Part shown: piece after piece, positions 6,247 to 17,263 of the stretch
Layout: every line of letters begins with the position of its first letter
How positions within the stretch are numbered: the stretch's first letter is position 1
DNA from: Hinthialibacter sp964556895
GTDB taxonomy: Bacteria > Hinthialibacterota > Hinthialibacteria > Hinthialibacterales > Hinthialibacteraceae
NCBI GenBank assembly: GCA_964556895.1
Contig: CAZKYC010000087.1
Location: 1 to 19,516 of the forward strand
Reading direction: 5' to 3'
DNA: 19,516 nucleotides
The notes under the pieces: model-generated
What the model saw: only the letters and a program-made list of their open reading frames with translations
The model's database searches: none
What the model was told of the DNA's origin: nothing
Position numbers and translations under genes: made by a program

Positions 6247-7563
6247 ATGAACCAACCAACACCTATAGCCAACAAGCCCGCTTCATCCCGCCGTGGATTC
6301 TTAAAAACGTCAGGCGCTTCGCTCGCACTGGGGTTGACCGCCGCCAACTATCGCGCCGCCGTGGCCGCGCCCAGCGACAAAATTCGTATGGGGTTTATCG
6401 GCCTAGGAGGCATGGGCACAGGCCGCCTCAAAGAGTTCATGCGTTATGATGATGTAACCCCGGTTGCGGTCTGTGACGTTGACAGCAAACACTTGGCGCA
6501 CGCGGTCACAGAAGTTGAAAATCGCCGCGAGACCACGCCCGGCGCTTACGCCGACTTTCGCGAACTGATCGCCCGCAGCGACATCGACGGCGTGATGATC
6601 GCCACCCCCGACCACTGGCACGCGCTCACCACCATCGAAGCCATGGAAGCAGGCAAGGATGTGTTCGTCGAAAAGCCGCTGTGTCACTCCATCAACGAAG
6701 GCCGAGAGATGGTCGAAACCGCCAAGAAATACAAACGCATCACCCAAATGGGCAACCACATTCATAGCGGTGACAATTACCGCCGCGTGGTTGAGATGGT
6801 TCAATCAGGTAAACTGGGGCGCATGACCAAAGTCAGTTGTTGGAAGAATTCGTACCGCCAAAACCTGGGCAAGCCCGACGACGCGCTCCCGCCGCCCGAA
6901 TTGAATTACGACTTCTGGCAGGGCGTGGCGCCCGACGAGCCGTATAACCCCAACCGCTCGCATTTTAATTTCCGCTATTTTTGGGATTACTCAGGCGGCG
7001 ACTTTATGGACTTCTGGTGTCATATCACCGACGTCGCGTTTTGGGCGCTCGACTTGGGCGATCCACTCACCGTGAGTGCGACCGGCGGGCGCTGGTTGCA
7101 TGACGATAACGCCGAGACGCCGGACGTATTAGAAGTGGTGATGAAGTTTCCTGACAATCTCATTCTCACCTGGACGCTCCACCCCAAGGGGTTGGCCGGT
7201 TACGAAGAAATGGGCGGAATCGGCTGCGTCTTTCAGGGCGAAGACGCCAGCTGCGTCACCAACTATGGCAGTAACAAGATATTCGTCGACGGCAAAGAAG
7301 CCAGCGACTTTGAACGTCCGCCAAAAACAGTCCCCAGCTCACCGGGGCACGTTCGCCAATTTTTAGATTGTATGAAATCGCGCGAACAGGCCGATTGTAA
7401 TGTGGAGTACGCCTTCCGGCTCACCAAGCCGGGGCTGCTTGCCAACATCGCCTACCGGGTCGGCGAAACCCTGCACTGGGACAGCGAAAAAGAACAAGTG
7501 ATCGGCAACTACCGCGCCAACCGCTTGGTGGACCGTAAATACCGCCGGCCTTGGAGCATGTAA
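6247..7563 (+). CDS. Tat-exported Gfo/Idh/MocA-family NAD(P)-dependent oxidoreductase
   Basis: Members of this family oxidise or reduce sugars, inositols and related polyols using NAD(P) bound in a Rossmann fold. The 438-residue protein opens with a twin-arginine signal: SRRGFLK (14-20), a hydrophobic stretch and a likely cleavage site near AVAA (38-41). It is therefore predicted to be exported folded, possibly with bound cofactor. The Rossmann dinucleotide loop is GLGGMG (52-57). The family motifs DHWH (122-125) and EKPL (142-145, with the typical catalytic-region Lys) are present, followed by the C-terminal alpha/beta domain. Exported paralogues of this kind are abundant in planctomycete-like polysaccharide degraders. 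The exact substrate cannot be read from the sequence. It is transcribed away from the BMC gene and converges on nuoM. Confidence 0.93.
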   Translation: MNQPTPIANKPASSRRGFLKTSGASLALGLTAANYRAAVAAPSDKIRMGFIGLGGMGTGRLKEFMRYDDVTPVAVCDVDSKHLAHAVTEVENRRETTPGAYADFRELIARSDIDGVMIATPDHWHALTTIEAMEAGKDVFVEKPLCHSINEGREMVETAKKYKRITQMGNHIHSGDNYRRVVEMVQSGKLGRMTKVSCWKNSYRQNLGKPDDALPPPELNYDFWQGVAPDEPYNPNRSHFNFRYFWDYSGGDFMDFWCHITDVAFWALDLGDPLTVSATGGRWLHDDNAETPDVLEVVMKFPDNLILTWTLHPKGLAGYEEMGGIGCVFQGEDASCVTNYGSNKIFVDGKEASDFERPPKTVPSSPGHVRQFLDCMKSREQADCNVEYAFRLTKPGLLANIAYRVGETLHWDSEKEQVIGNYRANRLVDRKYRRPWSM

Positions 7564-7797
7564 ACGATAGGTTGAGACGACCGGATTCAAGTTCGAACCA
7601 ACCAGTTCTACTCTTTAGATAACTTAACCGCTGCGTGATCGCGAGGGCGTGTTACGACCAAAGCAATCCGCCGCGGCGGACAGTGAAAGATAGAGTTAGG
7701 TAAACTCAATCCGCACATAATTCTGGCAACCACTATATATGTCGCAAGTTTTAAACGAGACCTGTTTTTATAACTTGATGCGAGGCGGGTGAAACGC
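7564..7797. other. Convergent intergenic region with a perfect 14-bp palindrome
   Basis: No gene is visible between the oppositely directed oxidoreductase and nuoM genes. TCCGCCGCGGCGGA (7667-7680) is a perfect palindrome. GAGTT/AACTC (7693-7697, 7703-7707) is a small hairpin, and CAAGTT/AACTTG (7745-7750, 7772-7777) a longer-looped one. None has a clear T-run, so none is a confident intrinsic terminator, although one is expected here for both genes. Confidence 0.5.
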
Positions 7798-9332
<1,535 letters not shown>

Positions 9333-9342
<10 letters not shown>

Positions 9343-11267
9343 AATAAAAACACCACCACCAGAAACGCCATGCCCGCCAAGGTCGCCAACGCATAATGAG
9401 GGGCAAGCCCGGTCTGAATTGCGCGCAGCCGTTCCGCCAGCCCGCCAATCAGGCGCGCGAAGGCGTTAAGCCCGCCGATGATGGCGGCGTTGTCAAACCA
9501 GTTGGCTGCGTGACAACTTTTGTAATAGGGTTGAATCACCGCCGCGTCATACATCTCGTCGACGTTATATTTTTCCATTAATAGGTTGTGAATTGATGAG
9601 AAAGCCTCGCGCATACGTTCGGCCAGCGTCGGGAACCACACATAGATGATGCGGGCGAGAAGAATCGCGACGACAGCGATCTTGACTGATAATCCTGCGA
9701 GGATGAGTTCAAGGGTATATTTTGAGAAGACCGATCCCGCGATGAAGCTGGCCTTTTCTTCATGGCCGCCGCCGTGAGCGATCACAGGATGCAAGAAATC
9801 ATGGAAGCCATAAAAACCAAGCAGCGGCATGTTAAGCCAGCCGATGAAGATTGAGAACGCCGCGAGAACCATCAACGGCCCCCACATGATAACGGGCGAT
9901 TCATGAAGGTGGGCTTTTTGTTCGTCCGTGCCGCGAAATTCGCCGGAGAAGAGCAGGTTATACAAACGGAACATATAAAACGCGGTACAAAACGCCGCCA
10001 AGAGGCCTAATACCCACAAGAAGACGCGCCCCGCGTAGAAGGCTTCCCAAAGAATTTCGTCTTTCGACCAAAAGCCGGCCAGCGGCGGGATGCCCGCGAT
10101 GGCGATGGTCGCGACGAGAAATGTAATGCGCGTGTAGGGCAGATGCTTGCGCAGGCCGCCCGCCTCAAACACATCGACGTCGGTGTCGCGATGAAAGGCG
10201 TGTAACACCGAGCCGGCGCCGAGAAACAAACACGCCTTAAAGAAGGCGTGAGTCATCAAATGGAAGATCGCCGCCACATAGGCGCCGCTTCCACACGCGA
10301 GAAACATATAGCCCAATTGGCTTACGGTTGAATAAGCGAGAATTTTTTTCGAGTCGCGTTGCACCAATGCGATGCTGGCGGCGAACAGCGCGGTCAAGCC
10401 TCCGATAGCGCCAATCACCAACAGCGTCGCCGGGGCCATGCTGAATAGCGGGTTCAGACGCACGATCATGTAGACGCCCGCGGTGACCATGGTAGCGGCG
10501 TGAATCAGCGCGCTGACCGGGGTGGGGCCCGCCATCGCGTCAGGCAGCCACACATACAACGGCAGTTGCGCCGACTTGCCCGTGGCGCCGATGAACAGCA
10601 ACAAGGTAATAACAGTGATTGGAATGCCCGCCGCCATAAACGCGGCCGAGTAACTTTCGAAGATTCCGGTAAATTTGAGCGTGCCGCAGTAATAGAAGAT
10701 GAGCAACATGCCCAGAATGAAGGCGAAGTCGCCGATGCGGTTGACGATAAAGGCCTTCATGCCCGCGTCAGCGGCGTAGTCGCGGTCGTAGTAATAACCG
10801 ATTAATAGATACGAACACAGCCCCACGCCTTCCCAGCCGACAAAGAGCAGCGGCAGCGAGTTGCCCATCACCAGCAGGAACATGAAGAAGGTAAACAGCG
10901 GCAGGTAGGTGAAAAATCGGGTGTAGCCGGGGTCGCCGTGCATGTAGCCGATGGCGTAGATGAAGATGACCGTGCCGACAAACGACACCACCATCATCAT
11001 CACCGTGGTGAGCGCGTCGATATAGACGCCAAAGGGAACCTCAAGCCCGCCGACGGCGATCCAGGTGAAGTAATCAACATCCAGCGTGTGGAAGTCGTGG
11101 CCTTGAGACAAGACCGTGAGCAGCGTCATGGCCGAGAAGGCCAGCGACCCGATCATTGACGCAGCGGCGAGATGGCCCGCCCACTTGCCGACCAGGCGCG
11201 GCGCCAGGCCGTTAATCGCCGCGGCCAGGCCGGGCAGTATGGGAATCAACCACAGATACCAGCTCAT
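9333..11267 (-). CDS. nuoL: NADH-quinone oxidoreductase subunit L
   Basis: NuoL is the distal proton-pumping subunit of complex I, with the long lateral helix along the membrane arm. I chose the ATG at 11267 (MSWYLWLIPILPG, 644 residues) over an upstream one at 11300. It matches the family N-terminus and forms a 4-bp ATGA overlap with the nuoN stop. Channel residues are Glu146 in LFVGWEGVGLCSYLLIGYYY and Lys231 in GATGKSAQLPLYVWLPDAM. The GPTPVSALIHAATMV and HLMTHAFFKACLFLGAG segments are intact. The C-terminus contains MEKYNVDEMYDAAVIQ, usual before the last helix. It lies between nuoN and nuoM, while the common order is L-M-N. Confidence 0.97.
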
Positions 11268-12745
11268 GCCGCCCCCGTGCAAAGTCGAATGGCGCCCCAC
11301 AACAAGTTGGGAAAGACGCCAAGCGTTAGCAGCCCAAACGCGCAGATGGTCAGCGCCAGGCCGTTTGAGATTGAATAGCGATTAAAGTAATCGTCGTCTT
11401 CGGGTTCTTGAACATACATCATGACAATCACGCGCAGGTAGTAATAGAACGACAACAGCGTGGTCAATACGCCCACCAGCGCCAGCCAGTAATATTGCGC
11501 CTGAATAGCGGCGCCGAACAGCCATAACTTGCCGACGAAGCCCGCCGTACCGGGCATGCCCGCCAGCGACAGCATAAACACCACCATCAACCCGGCGAGA
11601 TAGGGCCGTTGTTTTGACAGGCCAGCGAGATCAGAGATGGTTTCACACTCGCGGGTTGCGCCTTGGCTGCGGCGGCTGGCGATGATGACGACGCCAAACG
11701 CGCCAATCGTCATAAAGAGATAGGCCGCCAGGTAAAATACCATCGCTTCAGCGCCTATATTATTTTCAGGCGACGCCAGAAACGCCATGCTGAGATAGCC
11801 GCCATGGGCGATGGATGAATAGGCCAACATGCGCTTGATATCGGTTTGCACCAACGCGCCCGCGTTGCCAATAATCATGGTGAATAACACCAGCCACCAC
11901 ACGCCGTCGACCCAAAACTCATAGAGCGGAGCGAACGACATATTGGGCCAGATAAAGACGCGCAACAGCGCGACAAAGCCAGCAATTTTGGACCCCGTCG
12001 CGATCCAGGCGCTTACGGGTGTGGGCGCACCCTGGTAGACGTCCGGCGCCCACATGTGAAACGGCGCCAGCGAGACCTTAAAGCCAAGACCGACCAACAC
12101 CAGCGCGAAACCTAACACTAACAGCGGCGTCGCTTCCCCCCCGGTTTCGGCGAGGGCGTTGCCAATGACAAGCAGGTTGGTGGTGCGGGTCATACCGAAG
12201 ATAAAGGCCATGCCATAGACCAGAAACCCGGTCGAGAAGGCGCCCAAGAGAAAATATTTCAGCGCGGCTTCGCCGGAGGCGAGGCGGTGTTTGTCTGTTC
12301 CGGCTAGAACAAACAGCGAAAGCGAGAGCAGTTCGATGCCGACAAACATGGCGATTAAATCAGCGCTGGAGCCGATCACCATCATGCCCAGCGTTGAGAA
12401 CAACAATAGCGCCATATATTCGGGGTATTGTTTGGGAGCGCGGCGGGCGTATTCATGGCTAATCAGCGTCACCAAAATGGCGCCGATGATAAAGAGCTGG
12501 TCGAAGAGCAGGCTCAGCCCATCGCGAATGATCATGCCCGCGAACAGCGGCTCAGTCGACGGCTCCAGGTTGCGGGTGACAAACAGGGCGATTAACAACC
12601 CCAAGACCGAGGTCAGGGTGATGTTGATGCGCTGCACACGCTTGACGACCAAATCGCCCGCCAACGCGCCGACCGCCGTGGCCAACACGATCAGTTCGGG
12701 CAACACCGCCCACAAAGAGATTGTTGAAACTTGAATCTCAGCCAT
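11264..12745 (-). CDS. nuoN: NADH-quinone oxidoreductase subunit N
   Basis: NuoN is the proton-pumping subunit nearest the NuoK/NuoJ/NuoA/NuoH part of the membrane arm. Features that separate it from NuoL and NuoM are the N-terminus WAVLPELIVLATAVGALAGDL, the ALKYFLLGAFSTGFLVYG segment (about 161-178) and GLGFKVSLAPFHMWAPDVYQ (219-238) with the channel Lys223. Glu138 lies in FVGIELLSLSLFVLAG. The 493-residue length is normal. It starts 14 bases after the nuoK stop and its stop overlaps the nuoL start by 4 bp. A position ahead of nuoL and nuoM is unusual. Confidence 0.96.
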   Translation of the reverse strand: MAEIQVSTISLWAVLPELIVLATAVGALAGDLVVKRVQRINITLTSVLGLLIALFVTRNLEPSTEPLFAGMIIRDGLSLLFDQLFIIGAILVTLISHEYARRAPKQYPEYMALLLFSTLGMMVIGSSADLIAMFVGIELLSLSLFVLAGTDKHRLASGEAALKYFLLGAFSTGFLVYGMAFIFGMTRTTNLLVIGNALAETGGEATPLLVLGFALVLVGLGFKVSLAPFHMWAPDVYQGAPTPVSAWIATGSKIAGFVALLRVFIWPNMSFAPLYEFWVDGVWWLVLFTMIIGNAGALVQTDIKRMLAYSSIAHGGYLSMAFLASPENNIGAEAMVFYLAAYLFMTIGAFGVVIIASRRSQGATRECETISDLAGLSKQRPYLAGLMVVFMLSLAGMPGTAGFVGKLWLFGAAIQAQYYWLALVGVLTTLLSFYYYLRVIVMMYVQEPEDDDYFNRYSISNGLALTICAFGLLTLGVFPNLLWGAIRLCTGAA

Positions 12746-12759
12746 TCCGTTCGACTGGG

Positions 12760-13104
12760 TCAGCCTTTGAGCAGCTGGGCCGCTTCGATACTGACCGTAT
12801 CTTTCTGTCTAAATAAGTTGATGACAATCGCCAGGCCAACGCCGACTTCGGCGGCGGCCACGGTCATAATTACAAAGACCATCGCCATGCCGTTTCCGGC
12901 GGCGAAAACGTCTTGGGTTCCAATCACGCCCGCTTCCGAAAACAGCGGGAAGCGCACAAACGCCACAATCGCCAGGTTGGCGGCGTTTAACATCAGTTCG
13001 ACCGACATCAAAATGATCAATGCGTTGCGGCGCAGCAACACGCCCATCACGCCCAGGCTAAACAACACGCCGCTCAAAATCAGGTAGTGATAGAGACCGA
13101 TCAT
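12760..13104 (-). CDS. nuoK: NADH-quinone oxidoreductase subunit K
   Basis: A small membrane subunit related to MrpC, with three transmembrane helices and two buried glutamates on the proton path: Glu36 in ILMSVELMLNAANL and Glu86 in TVAAAEVGVGLAIVINL. The protein is 114 residues, longer than the usual 100 or so. The extra length is a loop insertion between helices 2 and 3 (about residues 51-73), so the second glutamate is shifted from around position 72 to 86. The start overlaps the nuoJ stop by 4 bp (ATGA). Confidence 0.96.
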   Translation of the reverse strand: MIGLYHYLILSGVLFSLGVMGVLLRRNALIILMSVELMLNAANLAIVAFVRFPLFSEAGVIGTQDVFAAGNGMAMVFVIMTVAAAEVGVGLAIVINLFRQKDTVSIEAAQLLKG

Positions 13105-13637
13105 GGCGTCAAATCGCTCCCTTCTTGGGCTTCGGGTTTGCGCGCGATGACCACCGCGCCGATGACAGCGGCGGTGAGTAACACCCCCGCGAGTTGGACC
13201 ACCACCATATAGCGGGTGAACAGGTCACGCGCCAGCGATTTGGCCGAACCCCACTCAGCGGGCAAGGCAGGTTTCTCGGGCGAGTCGAGCGTCACCATGG
13301 GGTCGTTGAATATATACGCGAGTAAAAACAAGAAGAACAACACCAAAATCGCCAGGCCCCACTTACGGGCGGCGGTGTAATTGATGGGCTCGTCTTTTTC
13401 GAGATTCAAGAGAGAAATCACAAAGATAATCAACACCATCACCGCCCCGGTGTAAACAATCACCAGAATCCAGGCGAGAAATTCGGCGTGCAGCGTCAAA
13501 AACAGCCCCGCGACCGCGATCAGGGCCGCGATCAGGCTGACCGCGCTGTGCATCGGGCTGCGCGCCACGATGACGCCCAGTCCGGCGAAGAAGGCGGCCA
13601 ACGCGCAGACCCAAAAAAAGATGGTTGTTGCTATCAT
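13101..13637 (-). CDS. nuoJ: NADH-quinone oxidoreductase subunit J
   Basis: A membrane subunit of complex I next to NuoH, NuoA and NuoK. The 178-residue protein has five predicted transmembrane helices. The family signature helix WILVIVYTGAVMVLIIFVI includes the conserved tyrosine and glycine of the pi-bulge helix 3. It begins three bases after the nuoH stop codon. In most nuo operons nuoI lies at this junction; here there is no room for it. Confidence 0.95.
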   Translation of the reverse strand: MIATTIFFWVCALAAFFAGLGVIVARSPMHSAVSLIAALIAVAGLFLTLHAEFLAWILVIVYTGAVMVLIIFVISLLNLEKDEPINYTAARKWGLAILVLFFLFLLAYIFNDPMVTLDSPEKPALPAEWGSAKSLARDLFTRYMVVVQLAGVLLTAAVIGAVVIARKPEAQEGSDLTP

Positions 13638-13640
13638 GGT

Positions 13641-14699
13641 TTAGTTATTTCCGGTAGCGATTAAACCAATCGCCGCCAGCCCAATGTTCACCAACGCCAG
13701 TGGAAGCAAAATCTTCCACCCAAAATACATCAACTGGTCATAGCGAAAGCGGGGCAGCGTCGCCCGAATCCAGATAAACACAAAGACCAGAAGGTAGACT
13801 TTAAGGATAAACCAGATCACGCCGGGAACATACGTGAACGGCGCGAAGGGCAGCGGCGAATGCCACGCGCCCAAAAACAGGGTGGTCGCGACTGAACACA
13901 CCACCAGGATATTCACATATTCGGCCATGAAGAACATGGCGAATTTCATCGAACTGTATTCGGTGTTATAGCCCGACACCAGTTCGGTTTCGGCCTCGGG
14001 CAGGTCAAACGGCAGGCGGTTGGTCTCAGCGAAGGCCGAGATGATGTACAAGAAAAAGCCGATCACGCCCGGGACAACCAGCCACTGCGGCGAGAACATC
14101 CACCAGTTCCAAAAACCGGCGGCTTGTGAATTGACGATTTCGCTGATCTGCAGGCTGCCCACCGCCATCAAGACGACGATGATCGAAAGCCCCAGGGTGA
14201 GTTCATAGCTGATCATCTGGGCCGAGGAACGCATGCCGCCCAGTAGTGAGTATTTATTGCCCGAACTCCACCCGGCGAGAAAGATGCCGTACACGCCGAT
14301 CGCGGTGACGCCGAAGATATAGAGAATGCCGACGTTGACGTCAGCGATTTGAAGCGGCCCCATGTCATAGCCCATGATCGAAAACTCGGGGCCGTATGGA
14401 ACCACTGCTATCGCCATCAGCGCGGTGATCATAGAGATCGTCGGCGCCGCGATAAACAACACGCGGTCAGCGTTGGTTGGAATGATATCTTCTTTGAGAA
14501 AGAGTTTGATGCCGTCAGCGATGGGCTGAAGCAGCCCCCAGGGGCCAACGCGCAACGGGCCGATTCGTTGTTGAAACCGGCCCAATAATTTTCGTTCTAA
14601 TAAGACTGAATAGGCTACGAACCCCAAAAGCACCGGAAAGATCAGCGCAATTTTGACAACGGCGGGTATGAGAGCATTAAGAAATGCACTGTCTGTCAT
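13641..14699 (-). CDS. nuoH: NADH-quinone oxidoreductase subunit H
   Basis: NuoH joins the peripheral and membrane arms and forms the floor of the quinone chamber. The 352-residue protein has the N-terminal motif ERKLLGRFQQRIGPLRVGPW (35-54), then LLQPIADGIKLFLKED. The central loop FAETNRLPFDLPEAETELVSG, with its acidic quinone-site residues, is followed by YSSMKFAMFFMAEY. Eight or nine transmembrane helices are predicted. The start overlaps the nuoG stop by 4 bp (ATGA). Confidence 0.97.
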   Translation of the reverse strand: MTDSAFLNALIPAVVKIALIFPVLLGFVAYSVLLERKLLGRFQQRIGPLRVGPWGLLQPIADGIKLFLKEDIIPTNADRVLFIAAPTISMITALMAIAVVPYGPEFSIMGYDMGPLQIADVNVGILYIFGVTAIGVYGIFLAGWSSGNKYSLLGGMRSSAQMISYELTLGLSIIVVLMAVGSLQISEIVNSQAAGFWNWWMFSPQWLVVPGVIGFFLYIISAFAETNRLPFDLPEAETELVSGYNTEYSSMKFAMFFMAEYVNILVVCSVATTLFLGAWHSPLPFAPFTYVPGVIWFILKVYLLVFVFIWIRATLPRFRYDQLMYFGWKILLPLALVNIGLAAIGLIATGNN

Positions 14700-17236
14700 G
14701 GTTGAATCTTCACCCAGGGAGCAGACTCGTTTGTTATCTGATTGATGGGGACGCCGTCATACCGCCCAAGAACGGTAATGCATCCCGGCTGCGTCGAACA
14801 ACTAATATGAGCGGGCAACGCGAGTTCGCCCCGCTCGCCCGCGATCTTGATGGTTGCGCCTTCGCCGATTCCCAGCGATTGGGCGTCGTCAGGGTGTAGT
14901 TCTGCGGTGCAAGGAGCGCTGCGCTCAACCATCGGCGGCGCAAAGCGCTTTTCGCCTGCCTGGTCAAACAGGGATCGTCCCCCAACCAAGCGGTAAGGAT
15001 AGTCTCCCGAGGGCGATCCGTTAAGGGACGGAAGCGCTGTTTGATGAATTGGTTTGCCATGCTCAAACAAGGCAGGATCAATCGGCTGGGCGTATTTGCC
15101 TTGCGGGCCTAACTGCGTCCAAGACAGCCCGTTATACTGCGCGGCGGCTTGGGCGACGTGGTCGAATATTTGAGGCGGGCGAATCTGTTTCCACCCCGCG
15201 CCCCAACGCTCGCCCAACGCCAACAACACCTGGTAGCCGGAGAGCGCGCCGTCCATCTGAGGCAGCGCCTTCTCAGCGCGCTGGACGCGCCCGCTGAAGT
15301 TGGTGAAGGTGCCGTCTTCTTCGGAGTAAGTCGATAGCGGCAGGAAGATGCTCGCCAACTCGCCGGTCTCATATTTGAATGGGTCAGCCACGATCAACAG
15401 CGGGACAGCCTCCAAGGCTTTTTTCGCCAGATCGCGGTCGGGGTAGTCTTCAATCAAGTTAACGGAAAACAACACCAGCGCCTGAATCGAGCCATCGACG
15501 CAGCCGTTGAGAATCTCGGTGGTGTTCTTGCCTGGAGCGCCAACCGCTTCATAGCCGGGGCCGCGATGAGGTAAGCAGCCCATGTCCGCCGCGCCGCGTG
15601 AATTCACATAGGGCAAGACCAAACTTAGCGGAAGCGAATCGCCCGCCTTGCCCGCGGCTTTCAACAACGCCGCCGCCAGTCGCACCGCCGCGACGCCTTT
15701 TTCGCCATTGAACGCCGGCTCACCCAACAATAACGTCGGCGCTTCAGACGCAAGAAGTTGTTTGGCGAAAGCGGTGAAGCGTTCGGGGCTGAGTTGGGTG
15801 ATGTCTTGGGCGTCGTCAAATGACGTCGCATCAAGCAGCGCCTGGGCCTCAGCGTCAGGCGTCTGGTTGGTTTTTTGGTAGACCGCGTGCAGCGCGCCCG
15901 CCAAAAAGGCCGCGTCGCCGCCGGGGCGATAGAACCACAAATCGCTGCAGTCGTCGTCCATGCGGGTGTTTCGCGAATAGGCGAAGAACACCTGCTTGCC
16001 CGCCTGGTTATGCTCGCGAAGCTGCAGGCGCAAGATGGGCGCTTCGTTGGGCAGGTCTGAACCGACAACAAAAATATCCGACGCGCGGCGGGCTTCTTCG
16101 AGCGGCTGGTTGGCCGCGCCCAACGCCAGCGAGGTCAACAACCCGTCTTCGTTGTCCGTGATGGAATGTTCGGTGCGGTGGTCGATGTTTTGCGTCCCCA
16201 CCACATTGCGCATGAACTGTTGGAATAAGAACAGCGCTTCGTTGCTCTGGCGCGGGCCAATCAGCCCCGCGACCGAAGACGCGCCTTTGGCGTCGACCGT
16301 GGCCTTGAGTTGTTTGACGGACTCATTGATCGCCTGACCCCAGTTGATGGTTTTGAGTTGGCCTGATTCAGACTTGACCTCTGGCTTGCGGCGGCGCAGG
16401 TCGCTGTTGAACTGGTCAAAACCAAAGCGCCCCATGTCACATAACCAGCGATGGTTGACCTCAGCGTTGTTGCGCGGGGTAATGCGCAACACCTCGCGGG
16501 TGCGGCTGCGGTATTGCAGGTTGACGTTACACCCCACCGAACACATCGAACACACCGAAGGCGCGTCTTTGAGTTCCCACACGCGAACGCGAAAGCGGGT
16601 GACCTTGCTGGTCAATGCGCCCACAGGGCAGAGGTCGGTGATGTTGCCTGTAAAATCGCCTTGCAGCGGTTTTTCTTTAAACGTTGAAATAAATGACTTA
16701 TTGCCGCGCGACACCACCGAGAGTTCGGCGTTGCCGCCTTTTTCATCGAGAAAGCGCACACAACGGCTGCATAACACGCAACGGTTGCGCTCGAGGTCGA
16801 TAAACGGGCCAATATCGGGTTTGGGGAACGTGCGCCGCTGAAACCGAAAGCGGGTTTCATGAAAGCCGTGGTTGCGGCTGTATTCTTGCAGTTTGCATTC
16901 CCCGCCCTGGTCGCACACCGGGCAATCGAGCGGGTGTTGAACCAGCAGAAACTCCATCTGCATCTTGCGGGCGTCGAGAACTTTTTCGCTTTGGGTAAAG
17001 ACCACCTGGCCGTCTTGGGCGGGGGCGTTGCAGGAGGGTTGCAACTTGGGCACTTTTTCGATTTCGACCAGACATAAACGACAGCTGGCGACCACCGACA
17101 AGTCAGGGTCATAACAATAATGGGGGATGAAGATGCCCGCCTGGTTGGCGGCTTCGATCAGGCTGGTCCCTTTAGGGACAGTCACCTCGCGCCCATCTAT
17201 GGTCAACGTAACTGTTTGGCCATTGTTCTCCGACAT
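14696..17236 (-). CDS. nuoG: NADH-quinone oxidoreductase subunit G
   Basis: NuoG is the large iron-sulfur subunit of the electron-input module, passing electrons from NuoF/NuoE towards NuoI. All cluster ligands are visible: N1b [2Fe-2S] Cys41, 52, 55 and 69; N5 His101, Cys105, 108 and 114; N4 Cys153, 156, 159 and 203; and the extra N7 cluster Cys229, 232, 236 and 266, which only some bacteria keep. The remainder (about 270-846) is a molybdopterin-oxidoreductase-like domain without its cofactor role in complex I, with a C-terminal molybdopterin-dinucleotide-binding fold near LVGGRSLFDQAGEKRF. GAGG sits six bases before the ATG at 17236, 27 bases after the nuoF stop. Confidence 0.97.
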   Translation of the reverse strand: MSENNGQTVTLTIDGREVTVPKGTSLIEAANQAGIFIPHYCYDPDLSVVASCRLCLVEIEKVPKLQPSCNAPAQDGQVVFTQSEKVLDARKMQMEFLLVQHPLDCPVCDQGGECKLQEYSRNHGFHETRFRFQRRTFPKPDIGPFIDLERNRCVLCSRCVRFLDEKGGNAELSVVSRGNKSFISTFKEKPLQGDFTGNITDLCPVGALTSKVTRFRVRVWELKDAPSVCSMCSVGCNVNLQYRSRTREVLRITPRNNAEVNHRWLCDMGRFGFDQFNSDLRRRKPEVKSESGQLKTINWGQAINESVKQLKATVDAKGASSVAGLIGPRQSNEALFLFQQFMRNVVGTQNIDHRTEHSITDNEDGLLTSLALGAANQPLEEARRASDIFVVGSDLPNEAPILRLQLREHNQAGKQVFFAYSRNTRMDDDCSDLWFYRPGGDAAFLAGALHAVYQKTNQTPDAEAQALLDATSFDDAQDITQLSPERFTAFAKQLLASEAPTLLLGEPAFNGEKGVAAVRLAAALLKAAGKAGDSLPLSLVLPYVNSRGAADMGCLPHRGPGYEAVGAPGKNTTEILNGCVDGSIQALVLFSVNLIEDYPDRDLAKKALEAVPLLIVADPFKYETGELASIFLPLSTYSEEDGTFTNFSGRVQRAEKALPQMDGALSGYQVLLALGERWGAGWKQIRPPQIFDHVAQAAAQYNGLSWTQLGPQGKYAQPIDPALFEHGKPIHQTALPSLNGSPSGDYPYRLVGGRSLFDQAGEKRFAPPMVERSAPCTAELHPDDAQSLGIGEGATIKIAGERGELALPAHISCSTQPGCITVLGRYDGVPINQITNESAPWVKIQP

Positions 17237-17263
17237 AAAATTCCTCAGTCAACAACCCGCCGA

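Noticed and set aside
11268..11300. Upstream ATG adding 11 residues to NuoL
   Set aside because: The extra residues (MGRHSTLHGGG) do not resemble NuoL N-termini, and the ATG at 11267 forms the ATGA overlap seen at other junctions of this operon.
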